64,000 bases of DNA from NCBI GenBank assembly GCA_014843695.1, contig CM026390.1, forward strand, positions 100,773,664-100,837,663, written 5' to 3'. The DNA is from Archivesica marissinica. Its lineage: Eukaryota; Mollusca; Bivalvia; Venerida; Vesicomyidae. Under the pieces are notes generated by a model. That model was given only the letters and a program-made list of their open reading frames with translations. It ran no database searches and was not told the origin of the DNA. Below are positions 1 to 15,000 of this stretch, piece by piece (positions within the stretch are counted from its first letter, which is position 1; each line of letters opens with the position of its first letter). The translations under genes were made by a program, and so were the position numbers.

Positions 1-3000
1 ATTTGGAGGTGGGCTCTAGAGACAGGGTTTAATGAGCGGTGTATATTTGGAGGTGGGCTCTAGATACAGGGTTTAATGAGCGGTGTATATTTGAAGGTGG
101 GCTCTAGAGACAGGGTTTAATGAGCGGTGTATTTTTGGAGATGGTTTACTGAGCGGTGTATATTTGGAGGTGGGCTCTAGAGACAGGGTTTAATGAGCGG
201 TGTATATTTGGAGGTGGGCTCTAGAGACAGGGTTTAATGAGCGGTGTATATTTGGAGGTGGGCTCTAGAGACAGGGTTTAATGAGCGGTGTATATTTGGA
301 GATGGTTTGATGAGCGGTGTATATTTGGAGGTGGGCTCTAGAGACAGGGTTTAATGAGCGGTGTATATTTGGAGGTGGGCTCTAGAGACAGGGCTTAATG
401 AGTGTGTATATTTGGAGGTGGGCTCTAGAGACAGGGCTTAATGAGCGGTGTATATTTGGAGGTGGGCTCTAGAGACAGGGTTTAATGAGCGGTGTATATT
501 TGGAGATGGTTTAATGAGTGGTGTATATTTGGTTGTGGGCTCTAGAGACAGGGTTTAATGAGCGGTGTATATTTGGAGATGGTTTAATGAGTGGTGTATA
601 TTTGGTTGTGGGCTCTAGAGACAGGGTTTAATGAGCGGTGTATATTTGGAGGTGGGCTCTAGAGGCAGGGTTTAATGAGTGGTGTATATTTGGAGGTGGG
701 CTCTAGATACAGGGTTTAATGAGCGGTGTATATTTGGAGATGGTTTAATGAGCGGTGTATATTTGGAGGTGGGCTCTAGAGGCAGGGTTTAATGAGTGGT
801 GTATATTTGGAGGTGGGCTCTAGAGATAGGGTTTAATGAGCGGTGTATATTTGGAGGTGGGCTCTAGATACAGGGTTTAATGAGCAGTGTATATTTGGAG
901 GTGGGCTCTAGAGACAGGATTTAATGAGCGGTGTATTTTTGGAGATGGTTTAATGAGCGGTGTTTATTTGGAGGTGGGCTCTAGAGGCAGGGTTTAATGA
1001 GTGGTGTATATTTGGAGGTGGGCTCTAGAGACAGGGTTTAATGAGCGGTGTATATTTGGAGATGGTTTAATGAGCGGTGTATATTTGGAGGTGGGCTCTA
1101 GAGACAGGGTTTAATGAGCGGTGTATATTTGGTTGTGGGCTCTTGAGACAGGGTTTAATGAGCAGTGTATATTTGGAGGTGGGCTCTAGAGACAGGGTTT
1201 AATGAGCGGTGTATATTTGGAGGTGGGCTCTAGAGACAGGGCTTAATGAGTGTGTATATTTGGAGGTGGGCTCTAGAGACAGGGTTTAATGAGCGGTGTA
1301 TATTTGGAGGTGGGCTCTAGAGACAGGGTTTAATGAGCGGTGTATATTTGGAGATGGTTTAATGAGTGGTGTATATTTGGTTGTGGGCTCTAGAGACAGG
1401 GTTTAATGAGCGGTGTATATTTGGAGGTGGGCTCTAGAGACAGGGTTTAATGAGCGGTGTATATTTGGAGATGGTTTAATGAGTGGTGTATATTTGGTTG
1501 TGGGCTCTAGAGACAGGGTTTAATAAGCGGTGTATATTTGGTTGTGGGCTCTAGATACAGGGTTTAATGAGCGGTGTATATTTGGAGGTGGGCTCTAGAG
1601 GCAGGGTTTAATGAGTGGTGTATATTTGGAGGTGGGCTCTAGATACAGGGTTTAATGAGCGGTGTATATTTGGAGATGGTTTAATGAGCGGTGTATATTT
1701 GGAGGTGGTCTCTAGAGGCAGGGTTTAATGAGTGGTGTATATTTGGAGGTGGGCTCTAGAGATAGGGTTTAATGAGCGGTGTATATTTGGAGGTGGGCTC
1801 TAGATACAGGGTTTAATGAGCGGTGTATATTTGGAGGTGGGCTCTAGAGACAGGGTTTAATGAGCGGTGTATATTTGGAGATGGTTTAATGAGCGGTGTA
1901 TATTTGGAGGTGGGCTCTAGAGGCAGGGTTTAATGAGTGGTGTATATTTGGAGGTGGGCTCTAGAGACAGGGTTTAATGAGCGGTGTATATTTGGAGATG
2001 GTTTAATGAGCGGTGTATATTTGGAGGTGGGCTCTAGAGACAGGGTTTAATGAGCGGTGTATATTTGGAGGTGGGCTCTAGAGACAGGGTTTAATGAGCG
2101 GTGTATATTTGGAGGTGGGCTCTAGAGACAGGGTTTAATGAGCGGTGTATATTTGGAGATGGTTTAATGAGCGGTGTATATTTGGAGGGCTCTAGAGACA
2201 GGGTTTAATGAGCGGTGTATATTTGGAGGTGGGCTCTAGAGACAGGGTTTAATGAGCGGTGTATATTTGGAGGTGGGCTCTAGAGACAGGGTTTAATGAG
2301 TGGTGTATATTTGGAGGTGGGCTCTAGAGACAGGGTTTAATGAGTGGTGTATATTTGGAGGTGGGCTCTAGAGACAGGGTTTAATGAGCGGTGTATATTT
2401 GCAGGTGGGCTCCAGAGACAGGGTTTAATGAGCGGTGTATATTTGGAGGTGGGCTCTAGAGACAGGGTTTAATGAGCGGTGTATATTTGGAGGTGGGCTC
2501 TAGAGACAGGGTTTAATGAGTGGTGTATATTTGGAGGTGGGCTCTAGAGACAGGGTTTAAAGAGCGGTGTATATTTGGAGGTGGTTTAATGAGCGGTGTA
2601 TATTTGGAGATGGTTTAATGAGCGGTGTATATTTGGAGGTGGGCTCTAGAGACAGGGTTTAATGAGCGGTGTATATTTGGAGGTGGGCTCTAGAGACAGG
2701 GTTTAATGAGCAGTGTATATTTGGAGGTGGGCTCTAGAGACAGGGTTTAATGAGCGGTGTATATTTGGAGGTGGACTCTAGAGACAGGGTTTAATGAGCG
2801 GTGTATATTTGGAGGTGGGCTCTAGAGACAGGGTTTAATGAGCTGTGTATATTTGGAGATGGTTTAATGAGCGGTGTATATTTGGAGGTGGGCTCTAGAG
2901 ACAGGGTTTAATGAGCGGTGTATATTTGGAGGTGGGCTCTAGAGACAGGGTTTAATGAGCGGTGTATATTTGGAGGTGGGCTCTAGAGACAGGGTTTAAT

Positions 3001-6000
3001 GAGCGGTGTATATTTGGAGGTGGGCTCTAGAGACAGGGTTTAATGAGCGGTGTATATTTGGAGGTGGGCTCTAGAGGCAGGGTTTAATGAGCGGTGTATA
3101 TTTGGTTGTGGGCTCTAGAGACAGGGCTTAATGAGCGGTGTATATTTGGAGGTGGGCTCTAGAGGCAGGGTTTAATGAGTGGTGTATATTTGGAGGTGGG
3201 CTCTAGATACAGGGTTTAATGAGCGGTGTATATTTGGAGATGGTTTAATGAGCGGTGTATATTTGGAGGTGGGCTCTAGAGGCAGGGTTTAATGAGTGGT
3301 GTATATTTGGAGGTGGGCTCTAGAGATAGGGTTTAATGAGCGGTGTATATTTGGAGGTGGGCTCTAGATACAGGGTTTAATGAGCAGTGTATATTTGGAG
3401 GTGGGCTCTAGAGACAGGATTTAATGAGCGGTGTATTTTTGGAGATGGTTTAATGAGCGGTGTTTATTTGGAGGTGGGCTCTAGAGGCAGGGTTTAATGA
3501 GTGGTGTATATTTGGAGGTGGGCTCTAGAGACAGGGTTTAATGAGCGGTGTATATTTGGAGATGGTTTAATGAGCAGTGTATATTTGGAGGTGGGCTCTA
3601 GAGACAGGGTTTAATGAGCGGTGTATATTTGGAGGTGGGCTCTAGAGACAGGGTTTAATGAGCGGTGTATATTTGGAGGTGGGCTCTAGAGACAGGGTTT
3701 AATGAGTGGTGTATATTTGGAGGTGGGCTCTAGAGACAGGGTTTAATGAGTGGTGTATATTTGGAGGTGGGCTCTAGAGACAGGGTTTAATGAGCGGTGT
3801 ATATTTGCAGGTGGGCTCCAGAGACAGGGTTTAATGAGCGGTGTATATTTGGAGGTGGGCTCTAGAGACAGGGTTTAATGAGCGGTGTATATTTGGAGGT
3901 GGGCTCTAGAGACAGGGTTTAATGAGTGGTGTATATTTGGAGGTGGGCTCTAGAGACAGGGTTTAAAGAGCGGTGTATATTTGGAGGTGGTTTAATGAGC
4001 GGTGTATATTTGGAGATGGTTTAATGAGCGGTGTATATTTGGAGGTGGGCTCTAGAGACAGGGTTTAATGAGCGGTGTATATTTGGAGGTGGGCTCTAGA
4101 GACAGGGTTTAATGAGCGGTGTATATTTGGAGGTGGGCTCTAGAGACAGGGTTTAATGAGCGGTGTATATTTGGAGGTGGACTCTAGAGACAGGGTTTAA
4201 TGAGCGGTGTATATTTGGAGGTGGGCTCTAGAGACAGGGTTTAATGAGCTGTGTATATTTGGAGATGGTTTAATGAGCGGTGTATATTTGGAGGTGGGCT
4301 CTAGAGACAGGGTTTAATGAGCGGTATATATTTGGAGGTGGGCTCTAGAGACAGGGTTTAATGAGCGGTGTATATTTGGAGGTGGGCTCTAGAGACAGGG
4401 TTTAATGAGCAGTGTATATTTGGAGGTGGGCTCTAGAGACAGGGTTTAATGAGCGGTGTATATTTGGAGGTGGGCTCTAGAGACAGGGTTTAATGAGCGG
4501 TGTATATTTGGAGGTGGGCTCTAGAGGCAGGGTTTAATGAGTGGTGTATATTTGGAGGTGGGCTCTAGATACAGGGTTTAATGAGCGGTGTATATTTGGA
4601 GATGGTTTAAAGCGGTGTATATTTGGAGGTGGGCTCTAGAGGCAGGGTTTAATGAGTGGTGTATATTTGGAGGTGGGCTCTAGAGACAGGGTTTAATGAG
4701 CGGTGTATATTTGGAGGTGGGCTCTAGACAGGGTTTAATGAGCAGTGTATATTTGGAGGTGGGCTCTAGAGACAGGATTTAATGAGCGGTGTATTTTTGG
4801 AGATGGTTTAATGAGCGGTGTTATTTGGAGGTGGGCTCTAGAGGCAGGGTTTAATGAGTGGTGTATATTTGGAGGTGGGCTCTAGAGACAGGGTTTAATG
4901 AGCGGTGTATATTGGAGATGGTTTAATGAGCGGTGTATATTTGGAGGTGGGCTCTAGAGACAGGGTTTAATGAGCGGTGTATATTTGGATGTGGGCTCTG
5001 AGACAGGGTTTAATGAGCAGTGTATATTTGGAGGTGGCTCTAGAACAGGGTTTAATGAGCGGTGTATATTTGGAGGTGGGCTCTAGAGACAGGGCTTAAT
5101 GAGTGTGTATATTTGGAGGTGGGCTCTAGAGACAGGGTTTAATGAGCGGTGTATATTTGGAGGTGGGCTCTAGAGACAGGGTTTAATGAGCGGTGTATAT
5201 TTGGAGATGGTTTAATGAGTGGTGTATATTTGGTTGTGGGCTCTAGAGACAGGGTTTAATGAGCGGTGTATATTTGGAGGTGGGCTCTAGAGACAGGGTT
5301 TAATGAGCGGTGTATATTTGGAGATGGTTTAATGAGTGGTGTATATTTGGTTGTGGGCTCTAGAGACAGGGTTTAATAAGCGGTGTATATTTGGTTGTGG
5401 GCTCTAGATACAGGGTTTAATGAGCGGTGTATATTTGGAGGTGGGCTCTAGAGGCAGGGTTTAATGAGTGGTGTATATTTGGAGGTGGGCTCTAGATACA
5501 GGGTTTAATGAGCGGTGTATATTTGGAGATGGGGCTCTAGAGACAGGGTTTAATGAGCGGTGTATATTTGGGGTGGGCTCTGAGAAGGGTTTAATGAGCG
5601 GTGTATATTTGGAGGTGGGCTCTAGAGACAGGGTTTAATGAGCGGTGTATATTTGGAGGTGGGCTCTAGAGACAGGGTTTAATGAGCGGTGTATATTTGG
5701 AGGTCTAGAGACAGGGTTTAATGAGCGGTGTATATTTGGAGGTGGGCTCTAGAGACAGGGTTTAATGAGTGGTGTATATTTGGAGGTGGGCTCTAGAGAC
5801 AGGGTTTAATGAGCGGTGTATATTTGGAGGTGGGCTCTAGAGACAGGGTTTAATGAGCGGTGTATATTTGGAGGTGGGCTCTAGAGACAGGGTTTAATGA
5901 GCGGTGTATATTTGGAGGTGGGCTCTAGAGACAGGGTTTAATGAGCGTGTATATTTGGAGGTGGGCTCTAGAGACAGGGTTTAATGAGCGGTGTATATTT

Positions 6001-9000
6001 GTGGTGTATATTTGGAGGTGGGCTCTAGAGACAGGGTTTAATGAGCGGTGTATATTTGGAGTGGTTTAATGAGGTGGGCTCTAGAGACAGGTTTAATGAG
6101 GGTTATATTTGGGGTGGGCTCTAGAGCAGGGTTTAATGAGCGGTGTATATTTGGAGGTGGGCTCTAGAGACAGGGTTTAATGAGCGGTGTATATTTGGAG
6201 GTGGGCTCTAGATACAGGGTTTAATGAGCGGTGTATATTTGGAGATGGTTTAATGAGCGGTGTATATTTGGAGGTGGGCTCTAGAGACAGGGTTTAATGA
6301 GTGGTGTATATTTGGAGGTGGGCTCTAGAGACAGGGTTTAATGAGCGGTGTATATTTGGAGGTGGGCTCTAGATACAGGGTTTAATGAGCGGTGTATATT
6401 TGGAGGTGGGCTCTAGAGACAGGGTTTAATGAGCGGTGTATTTTGGTGGTTTTGGGTGTTATTTGGAGGTGGGCTCTAGAGACAGGGTTTAATGAGCGGT
6501 GTATATTTGGAGGTGGGCTCTAGAGACAGGGTTTAATGAGCGGTGTATATTTGGAGGTGGGCTCTAGAGACAGGTTTAATGAGCTGTGTATATTTGGAGA
6601 TGGTTTAATGAGCGGTGTATATTTGGAGGTGGGCTCTAGAGACAGGGTTTAATGAGCGGTGTATATTTGGAGGTGGGCTCTAGAGACAGGGTTTAATGAG
6701 CGGTGTATATTTGGAGGTGGGCTCTAGAGACAGGTTAATGAGTGGTATATTTGGAGGTGGGCTCTAGAGACAGGGTTTAATGGGGTTTTGGGGTGTATAT
6801 TTGGAGGTGGGCTCTAGAGACAGGGTTTAATGAGCGGTGTATATTTGGAGGTGGGCTCTAGAGACAGGGTTTAATGAGCGGTGTATATTTGGGTGTGGGC
6901 TCTAGAGACAGGGTTTAATGAGCGGTGTATATTTGGAGGTGGGCTCTAGAGACAGGGTTTAATGAGCGGTGTATATTTGGAGGTGGGCTCTAGAGGCAGG
7001 GTTTAATGAGCGGTGTATTTTGGAGGTGGGCTCTAGATACAGGGTTTAATGAGCGGTGTATATTTGGAGATGGTTTAATGAGCGGTGTATATTTGGAGGT
7101 GGGCTCTAGAGGCAGGGTTTAATGAGTGGTGTATATTTGGAGGTGGGCTCTAGAGACAGGGTTTAATGAGCGGTGTATATTTGGAGGTGGGCTCTAGAGA
7201 CAGGTTTAATGAGCGGTGTATATTTGGAGGTGGGCTCTAGAGACAGGGTTTAATGAGCGGTGTATATTTGGAGATGGTTTAATGAGCGGTGTATATTTGG
7301 AGGTGGGCTCTAGAGACAGGGTTTAATGAGGGTGTTTTTGGTGGTTGGGGGTTTTGGGTGTTTTTGGGGGTAATGAGCGGTGTATATTTGGAGGTGGGCT
7401 CTAGAGACAGGGTTTAATGAGTGTGTATATTTGGAGGTGGGCTCTAGAGACAGGGTTTAATGAGCGGTGTATATTTGGAGGTGGGCTCTAGAGACAGGGT
7501 TTAATGAGCGGTGTATATTTGGAGATGATTTAATGAGTGGTGTATATTTGGTTGTGGGGTCTAGAGACAGGGTTTAATGAGCGGTGTATATTTGGAGGTG
7601 GGCTCTAGAGGCAGGGTGTAATGAGCGGTGTATATTTGGTTGTGGGCTCTAGAGATAGGGTTTAATGAGCGGTGTATATTTGGAGGTGGGCTCTAGAGGC
7701 AGGGTTTAATGAGTGGTGTATATTTGGAGGTGGGCTCTAGAGGCAGGGTTTAATGAGTGATGTATATTTGGAGGTGGGCTCTAGATACAGGGTTTAATGA
7801 GCGGTGTATATTTGGAGATGGTTTAATGAGCGGTGTATATTTGGAGGTGAGCTCTAGAGGCAGGGTTTAATGAGTGGTGTATATTTGGAGGTGGGCTCTA
7901 GAGACAGGGTTTAATGAGCGGTGTATATTTGGAAGTGGGCTCTAGATACAGGGTTTAATGAGCGGTGTATATTTAGAGGTGGGCTCTAGAGACAGGGTTT
8001 AATGAGCGGTGTATATTTGGAGATGGTTTAATGAGCGGAGTATATTTGGAGGTGGGCTCTAGAGGCAGGGTTTAATGAGTGGTGTATATTTTGAGGTGGG
8101 CTCTAGAGACAGGGTTTAATGAGTGTGTATATTTGGAGGTGGGCTCTAGAGACAGGGTTTAATGAGCGGTGTATATTTGGAGGTGGGCTCTAGAGACAGG
8201 GTTTAATGAGTGGTGTATATTTGGAGGTGGGCTCTAGAGACAGGGTTTAATGAGCGGTGTATATTTGGAGATGGTTTAATGAGTGGTGTATATTTGGTTG
8301 TGGGCTCTAGAGACAGGGTTTAATGAGCGGTGTATATTTGGAGTTGGGCTCTAGAGGCAGGGTTTAATGAGTGGTGTATATTTGGAGGTGGGCTCTAGAG
8401 GTAGGGTTTAATGAGTGGTGTATATTTGGAGGTGGGCTCTAGATACAGGGTTTAATGAGCGGTGTATATTTGGAGATGGTTTAATGAGCGGTGTATATTT
8501 GGAGGTGGGCTCTAGAGGCAGAGTTTAATGAGTGGTGTATATTTGGAGGTGGGCTCTAGAGACAGGGCTTAATGAGCGGTGTATATTTGGAGATGGTTTA
8601 ATGAGTGGTATATATTTGGTTGTGGGCTCTAGAGACAGGGTTTAATGAGCGGTGTATATTTGGAGGTGGGCTCTAGAGGCAGGGTTTAATGAGCGGTGTA
8701 TATTTGGTTGTGGGCTCTAGAGACAGGGTTTAATGAGCGGTGTATATTTGGAGGTGGGCTCTAGAGGCAGGGTTTAATGAGTGGTGTATATTTGGAGGTG
8801 GGCTCTAGATACAGGGTTTAATGAGCGGTGTATATTTGGAGATGGTTTAATGAGCAGTGTATATTTGGAGGTGGGCTCTAGAGGCAGGGTTTAATGATTG
8901 GTGTATATTTGGAGATGGTTTAATGAGCGGTGTATATTTGGAGGTGAGCTTTAGAGGCAGGGTTTAATGAGTGGTGTATATTTGGAGGTGGGCTCTAGAG

Positions 9001-12000
9001 ACAGGGTTTAATGAGCGGTGTATATTTGGAAGTGGGCTCTAGATACAGGGTTTAATGAGCGGTGTATATTTGGAGGTGGGCTCTAGAGACAGGGTTTAAT
9101 GAGCGGTGTATATTTGGAGATGGTTTAATGAGCGGTGTATATTTGGAGGTGGGCTCTAGAGGCAGGGTTTAATGAGTGGTGTATATTTGGAGGTGGGCTC
9201 TAGAGACAGGGTTTAATGAGTGTGTATATTTGGAGGTGGGCTCTAGAGACAGGGTTTAATGAGCGGTGTATATTTGGAGGTGGGCTCTAGAGACAGGGTT
9301 TAATGAGCGGTGTATATTTGGAGATGGTTTAATGAGTGGTGTATATTTGGTTGTGGGCTCCAGAGACAGGGTTTAATGAGCGGTGTATATTTGGAGTTGG
9401 GCTCTAGAGGCAGGGTTTAATGAGTGGTGTATATTTGGTTGTGGGCTCTAGAGACAGGGTTTAATGAGCGGTGTATATTTGGAGGTGGGCTCTAGAGGCA
9501 GGGTTTAATGAGTGGTGTATATTTGGAGGTGGGCTCTAGAGGTAGGGTTTAATGAGTGGTGTATATTTGGAGGTGGGCTCTAGATACAGGGTTTAATGAG
9601 CGGTGTATATTTGGAGATGGTTTAATGAGCGGTGTATATTTGGAGGTGGGCTCTAGAGGCAGGGTTTAATGAGTGGTGTATATTTGGAGGTGGGCTCTAG
9701 AGACAGGGTTTAATGAGCGGTGTATATTTGGAGGTGGGCTCTAGATACAGGGTTTAATGAGCGGTGTATATTTGGAGGTGGGCTCTAGAGACAGGGTTTA
9801 ATGAGCGGTGTATATTTGGAGATGGTTTAATGAGCGGTGTATATTTGGAGGTGGGCTCTAGAGGCAGGGTTTAATGAGTGGTGTATATTTGGAGGTGGGC
9901 TCTAGAGACAGGGTTTAATGAGTGTGTATATTTGGAGGTGGGCTCTAGAGACAGGGTTTAATGAGCGGTGTATATTTGGAGGTGGGCTCTAGAGACAGGG
10001 TTTAATGAGCGGTGTATATTTGGAGATGGTTTAATGAGTGGTGTATATTTGGTTGTGGGCTCTAGAGACAGGGTTTAATGAGCGATGTATATTTGGAGGT
10101 GGGCTCTAGAGGCAGGGTTTAATGAGCGGTGTATATTTGGTTGTGGGCTCTAGAGACAGGGTTTAATGAGCGGTGTATATTTGGTGGTGGGCTCTAGAGG
10201 CAGGGTTTAATGAGTGGTGTATATTTGGAGGTGGGCTTTAGATACAGGGTTTAATGAGCGGTGTATATTTGGAGATGGTTTAATGAGCGGTGTATATTTG
10301 GAGGTGGGCTCTAGAGGCAGGGTTTAATGAGTGATGTATATTTGGAGGTGGGCTCTAGATACAGGGTTTAATGAGCGGTGTATATTTGGAGATGGTTTAA
10401 TGAGCGGTGTATATTTGGAGGTGGGCTCTAGAGGCAGGGTTTAATGAGTTGTGTATATTTGGAGGTGGGCTCTAGAGACAGGGTTTAATGAGCGGTGTAT
10501 ATTTGGAAGTGGGCTCTAGATACAGGGTTTAATGAGCGGTGTATATTTGGAGGTGGGCTCTAGAGACAGGGTTTAATGAGCGGTGTATATTTGGAGATGG
10601 TTTAATGAGCGGTGTATATTTGGAGGTGGGCTCTAGAGGCAGGGTTTAATGAGCGATGTATATTTGGAGGTGGGCTCTAGAGGCAGGGTTTAATGAGCGG
10701 TGTATATTTGGTTGTGGGCTCTAGAGACAGGGTTTAATGAGCGGTGTATATTTGGAGGTGGGCTCTAGAGGCAGGGTTTAATGAGTGGTGTATATTTGGA
10801 GGTGGGCTCTAGATACAGGGTTTAATGAGCTGTGCATATTTGGAGATGGTTTAAAGCGGTGTATATTTGGAGGTGGGCTCTAGAGGCAGCGTTTAATGAG
10901 TGATGTATATTTGGAGGTGGGCTCTAGAGACAGGGTTTAATGAGCGGTGTATATTTGGAGATGGTTCAATGAGCGGTGTATATTTGGAGGTGGGCTCTAG
11001 AGGCAGGGTTTAATGAGCGATGTATATTTGGAGGTCGGCTCTAGAGGCAGTGTTTAATGAGCGGTGTATATTTGGTTGTGGGCTCTAGAGACAGGGTTTA
11101 ATGAGCGGTGTATATTTGGAGGTGGGCTCTAGAGGCAGGGTTTAATGAGCGGTTTATATTTGGAAGTGGGCTCTAGATACAGGGTTTAATGAGCGGTGTA
11201 TATTTGGAGGTGGGCTCTAGAGACAGGGTTTAATGAGCGGTGTATATTTGGAGATGGTTTAATGAGCGGTGTATATTTGGAGGTGGGCTCTAGAGGCAGG
11301 GTTTAATGAGTGGTGTATATTTGGAGGTGGGCTCTAGAGACAGGGTTTAATGAGTGTGTATATTTGGAGGTGGGCTCTAGAGACAGGGTTTAATGAGCGG
11401 TGTATATTTGGAGGTGGGCTCTAGAGACAGGGTTTAATGAGCGGTGTATATTTGGAGATGGTTTAATGAGTGGTGTATATTTGGTTGTGGGCTCTAGAGG
11501 CAGGGTTTAATGAGCGATGTATATTTGGAGGTGGGCTATAGAGGCAGGGTTTAATGAGCGGTGTATATTTGGTTGTGGGCTCTAGAGACAGGGTTTAATG
11601 AGCGGTGTATATTTCGTGGTGGGCTCTAGAGGCAGGGTTTAATGAGTGGTGTATATTTGGAGGTGGGCTTTAGATACAGGGTTTAATGAGCGGTGTATAT
11701 TTGGAGATGGTTTAATGAGCGGTGTATATTTGGAGGTGGGCTCTAGAGGCAGGGTTTAATGAGTGATGTATATTTGGAGGTGGGTTCTAGAGGCAGGGTT
11801 TAATGAGTGGTGTATATTTGGAGGTGGGCTCTAGAGGCAGGGTTTAATGAGTGGTGTATATTTGGAGGTGGGCTCTAGAGACAGGGTTTAATGAGCGGTG
11901 TATATTTGGAGATGGTTTAATGAGCGGTGTATATTTGGAGGTGGGCTCTAGAGGGAGGGTTTAATGAGTGATGTATATTTGGAGGTGGGCTCTAGAGACA

Positions 12001-15000
12001 GGGTTTAATGAGCGGTGTATATTTGGAAGTGGGCTCTAGATACAGGGTTTAATGAGCGGTGTATATTTGGAGGTGGGCTCTAGAGACAGGGTTTAATGAG
12101 CGGTGTATATTTGGAGATGGTTTAATGAGCGGTGTATATTTGGAGGTGGGCTCTAGAGGCAGGGTTTAATGAGTGGTGTATATTTGGAGGTGGGCTCTAG
12201 AGACAGGGTTTAATGAGCGGTGTATATTTGGTTGTGGGCTCTAGAGACAGGGTTTAATGAGCGGTGTATATTTGGAGGTGGGCTCTAGAGGCAGGGTTTA
12301 ATGAGTGGTGTATATTTGGAGGTGGGCTCTAGATACAGGGTTTAATGAGCGGTGCATATTTGGAGATGGTTTAAAGCGGTGTATATTTGGAGGTGGGCTC
12401 TAGAGGCAGGGTTTAATGAGTGATGTATATTTGGAGGTGGGCTCTAGAGACAGGGTTTAATGAGCGGTGTATATTTGGAGATGTTTTAATGAGCGGTATA
12501 TTTGGAGGTGGGCTCTAGAGGCAGGGTTTAATGAGCGGTGTATATTTGGAGGTGGGCTCTAGAGGCAGGGTTTAATGAGCGGTGTATATTTGGTTGTGGG
12601 CTCTAGAGACAGGGTTTAATGAGCGGTGTATATTTGGAGGTGGGCTCTAGAGGCAGGGTTTAATGAGTGGTGTATATTTGGAGGTGGGCTCTAGATACAG
12701 GGTTTAATGAGCGGTGTATATTTGGAGATGGTTTAATGAGCGGTGTATATTTGGAGGTGGGCTCTAGAGGCAGGGTTTAATGAGTGGTGTATATTTGGAG
12801 GTGGGCTCTAGAGACAGGGTTTAATGAGCGGTGTATATTTGGAGGTGGGCTCTAGATACAGGGTTTAATGAGCGGTGTATATTTGGAGGTGGGCTCTAGA
12901 GACAGGGTTTAATGAGCGGTGTATATTTGGAGATGGTTTAATGAGCGGTGTATATTTGGAGGTGGGCTCTAGAGGCAGGGTTTAATGAGTGGTGTATATT
13001 TGGAGGTGGGCTCTAGAGACAGGGTTTAATGAGCGGTGTATATTTGGAGATGGTTTAATGAGCGGTGTATATTTGGAGGTGGGCTCTAGAGACAGGGTTT
13101 AATGAGCGGTGTATATTTGGAGGTGGGCTCTAGAGACAGGGTTTAATGAGCGGTGTATATTTGGAGGTGGGCTCTAGAGACAGGGTTTAATGAGCGGTGT
13201 ATATTTGGAGATGGTTTAATGAGCGGTGTATATTTGGAGGTGGGCTCTAGAGACAGGGTTTAATGAGCGGTGTATATTTGGAGGTGGGCTCTAGAGACAG
13301 GGTTTAATGAGTGGTGTATATTTGGAGGTGGGCTCTAGAGACAGGGTTTAATGAGCGGTGTATATTTGGAGGTGGGCTCTAGAGACAGGGTTTAATGAGC
13401 GGTGTATATTTGGAGGTGGGCTCTAGAGGCAGGGTTTAATGAGCGGTGTATATTTGGAGGTGGGCTCTAGAGACAGGGTTTAATGAGCGGTGTATATTTG
13501 GAGGTGGGCTCTAGAGACAGGGTTTAATGAGCGGTGTATATTTGGAGGTGGTTTGAGCTGTGTATATTTGGAGATGGTTTAATGAGCGGTGTATATTTGG
13601 AGGTGGGCTCTAGAGACAGGGTTTAATGAGCGGTGTATATTTGGAGGTGGTTTAATGAGCGGTGTATATTTGGAGGTGGGCTCTAGAGACAGGGTTTAAT
13701 GAGCGGTGTATATTTGGAGGTGGGCTCTAGAGACAGGGTTTAATGAGCGGTGTATATTTGGAGGTGGGCTCTAGAGACAGGGTTTAATGAGCGGTGTATA
13801 TTTGGAGGTGGGCTCTAGAGACAGGGTTTAATGAGCGGTGTATATTTGGAGGTGGTTTAATGAGCGGTGTATATTTGGAGATGGTTTAATGAGCGGTGTA
13901 TATTTGGAGGTGGGCTCTAGAGACAGGGTTTAATGAGCGGTGTATATTTGGAGGTGGGCTCTAGAGACAGGGTTTAATGAGCGGTGTATATTTGGAGGTG
14001 GGCTCTAGAGACAGGGTTTAATGAGCGGTGTATATTTGGAGGTGGGCTCTAGAGACAGGGTTTAATGAGCGGTGTATATTTGGAGGTGGGCTCTAGAGAC
14101 AGGGTTTAATGAGCGGTGTATATTTGGAGGTGGGCTCTAGAGAAAGGGTTTAAGAGCGGTGTATATTGGAGGTGGTTTAATGAGCTGTGTATATTTGGAG
14201 ATGGTTTAATGAGCGGTGTATATTTGGAGGTGGGCTCTAGAGACAGGGTTTAATGAGCGGTGTATATTTGGAGGTGGGTTCTAGAGACAGGGTTTAATGA
14301 GCGGTGTATATTTGGAGGTGGGCTCTAGAGACAGGGTTTAATGAGCGTGTATATTTGGAGGTGGGCTCTAGAGACAGGGTTTAATGAGCGGTGTATATTT
14401 GGAGGTGGGCTCTAGAGACAGGGTTTAATGAGCGGTGTATATTTGGAGTGGGCGGCTCTAGGGGCAAGGCTTAATGAGCGGTGTATATTTGGAGGTGGGC
14501 TCTAGATACAGGGTTTAATGAGCGGTGTATATTTGGAGATGGTTTAAAGCGGTGTATATTTGGAGGTGGGCTCTAGAGGCAGGGTTTAATGAGTGATGTA
14601 TATTTGGAGGTGGGTTCTAGAGACACGGTTTAATGAGCGGTGTATATTTGGAAGTGGGCTCTAGATACAGGGTGTAATGAGCGGTGTATATTTGGAGGTG
14701 GGCTCTAGAGACAGGTATTAATGAGCGGTGTATATTTGGAGATGGTTTAATGAGCGGTGTATATTTGGAGGTGGGCTCTAGAGGCAGGGTTTAATGAGTG
14801 GTGTATTTTTGGAAATGGGCTCTAGAGACAGGGTTTAATGAGCGGTGTATATTTGGAGATGGTTTAATGAGCGGTGTATATTTGGAGGTGGGCTCTAGAG
14901 ACAGGGTTTAATGAGTGGTGTATATTTGGAGGTGGGCTCTAGAGACAGGGTTTAATGAGCGGTGTATATTTGGAGGTGGGCTCTAGAGACAGGGTTTAAT

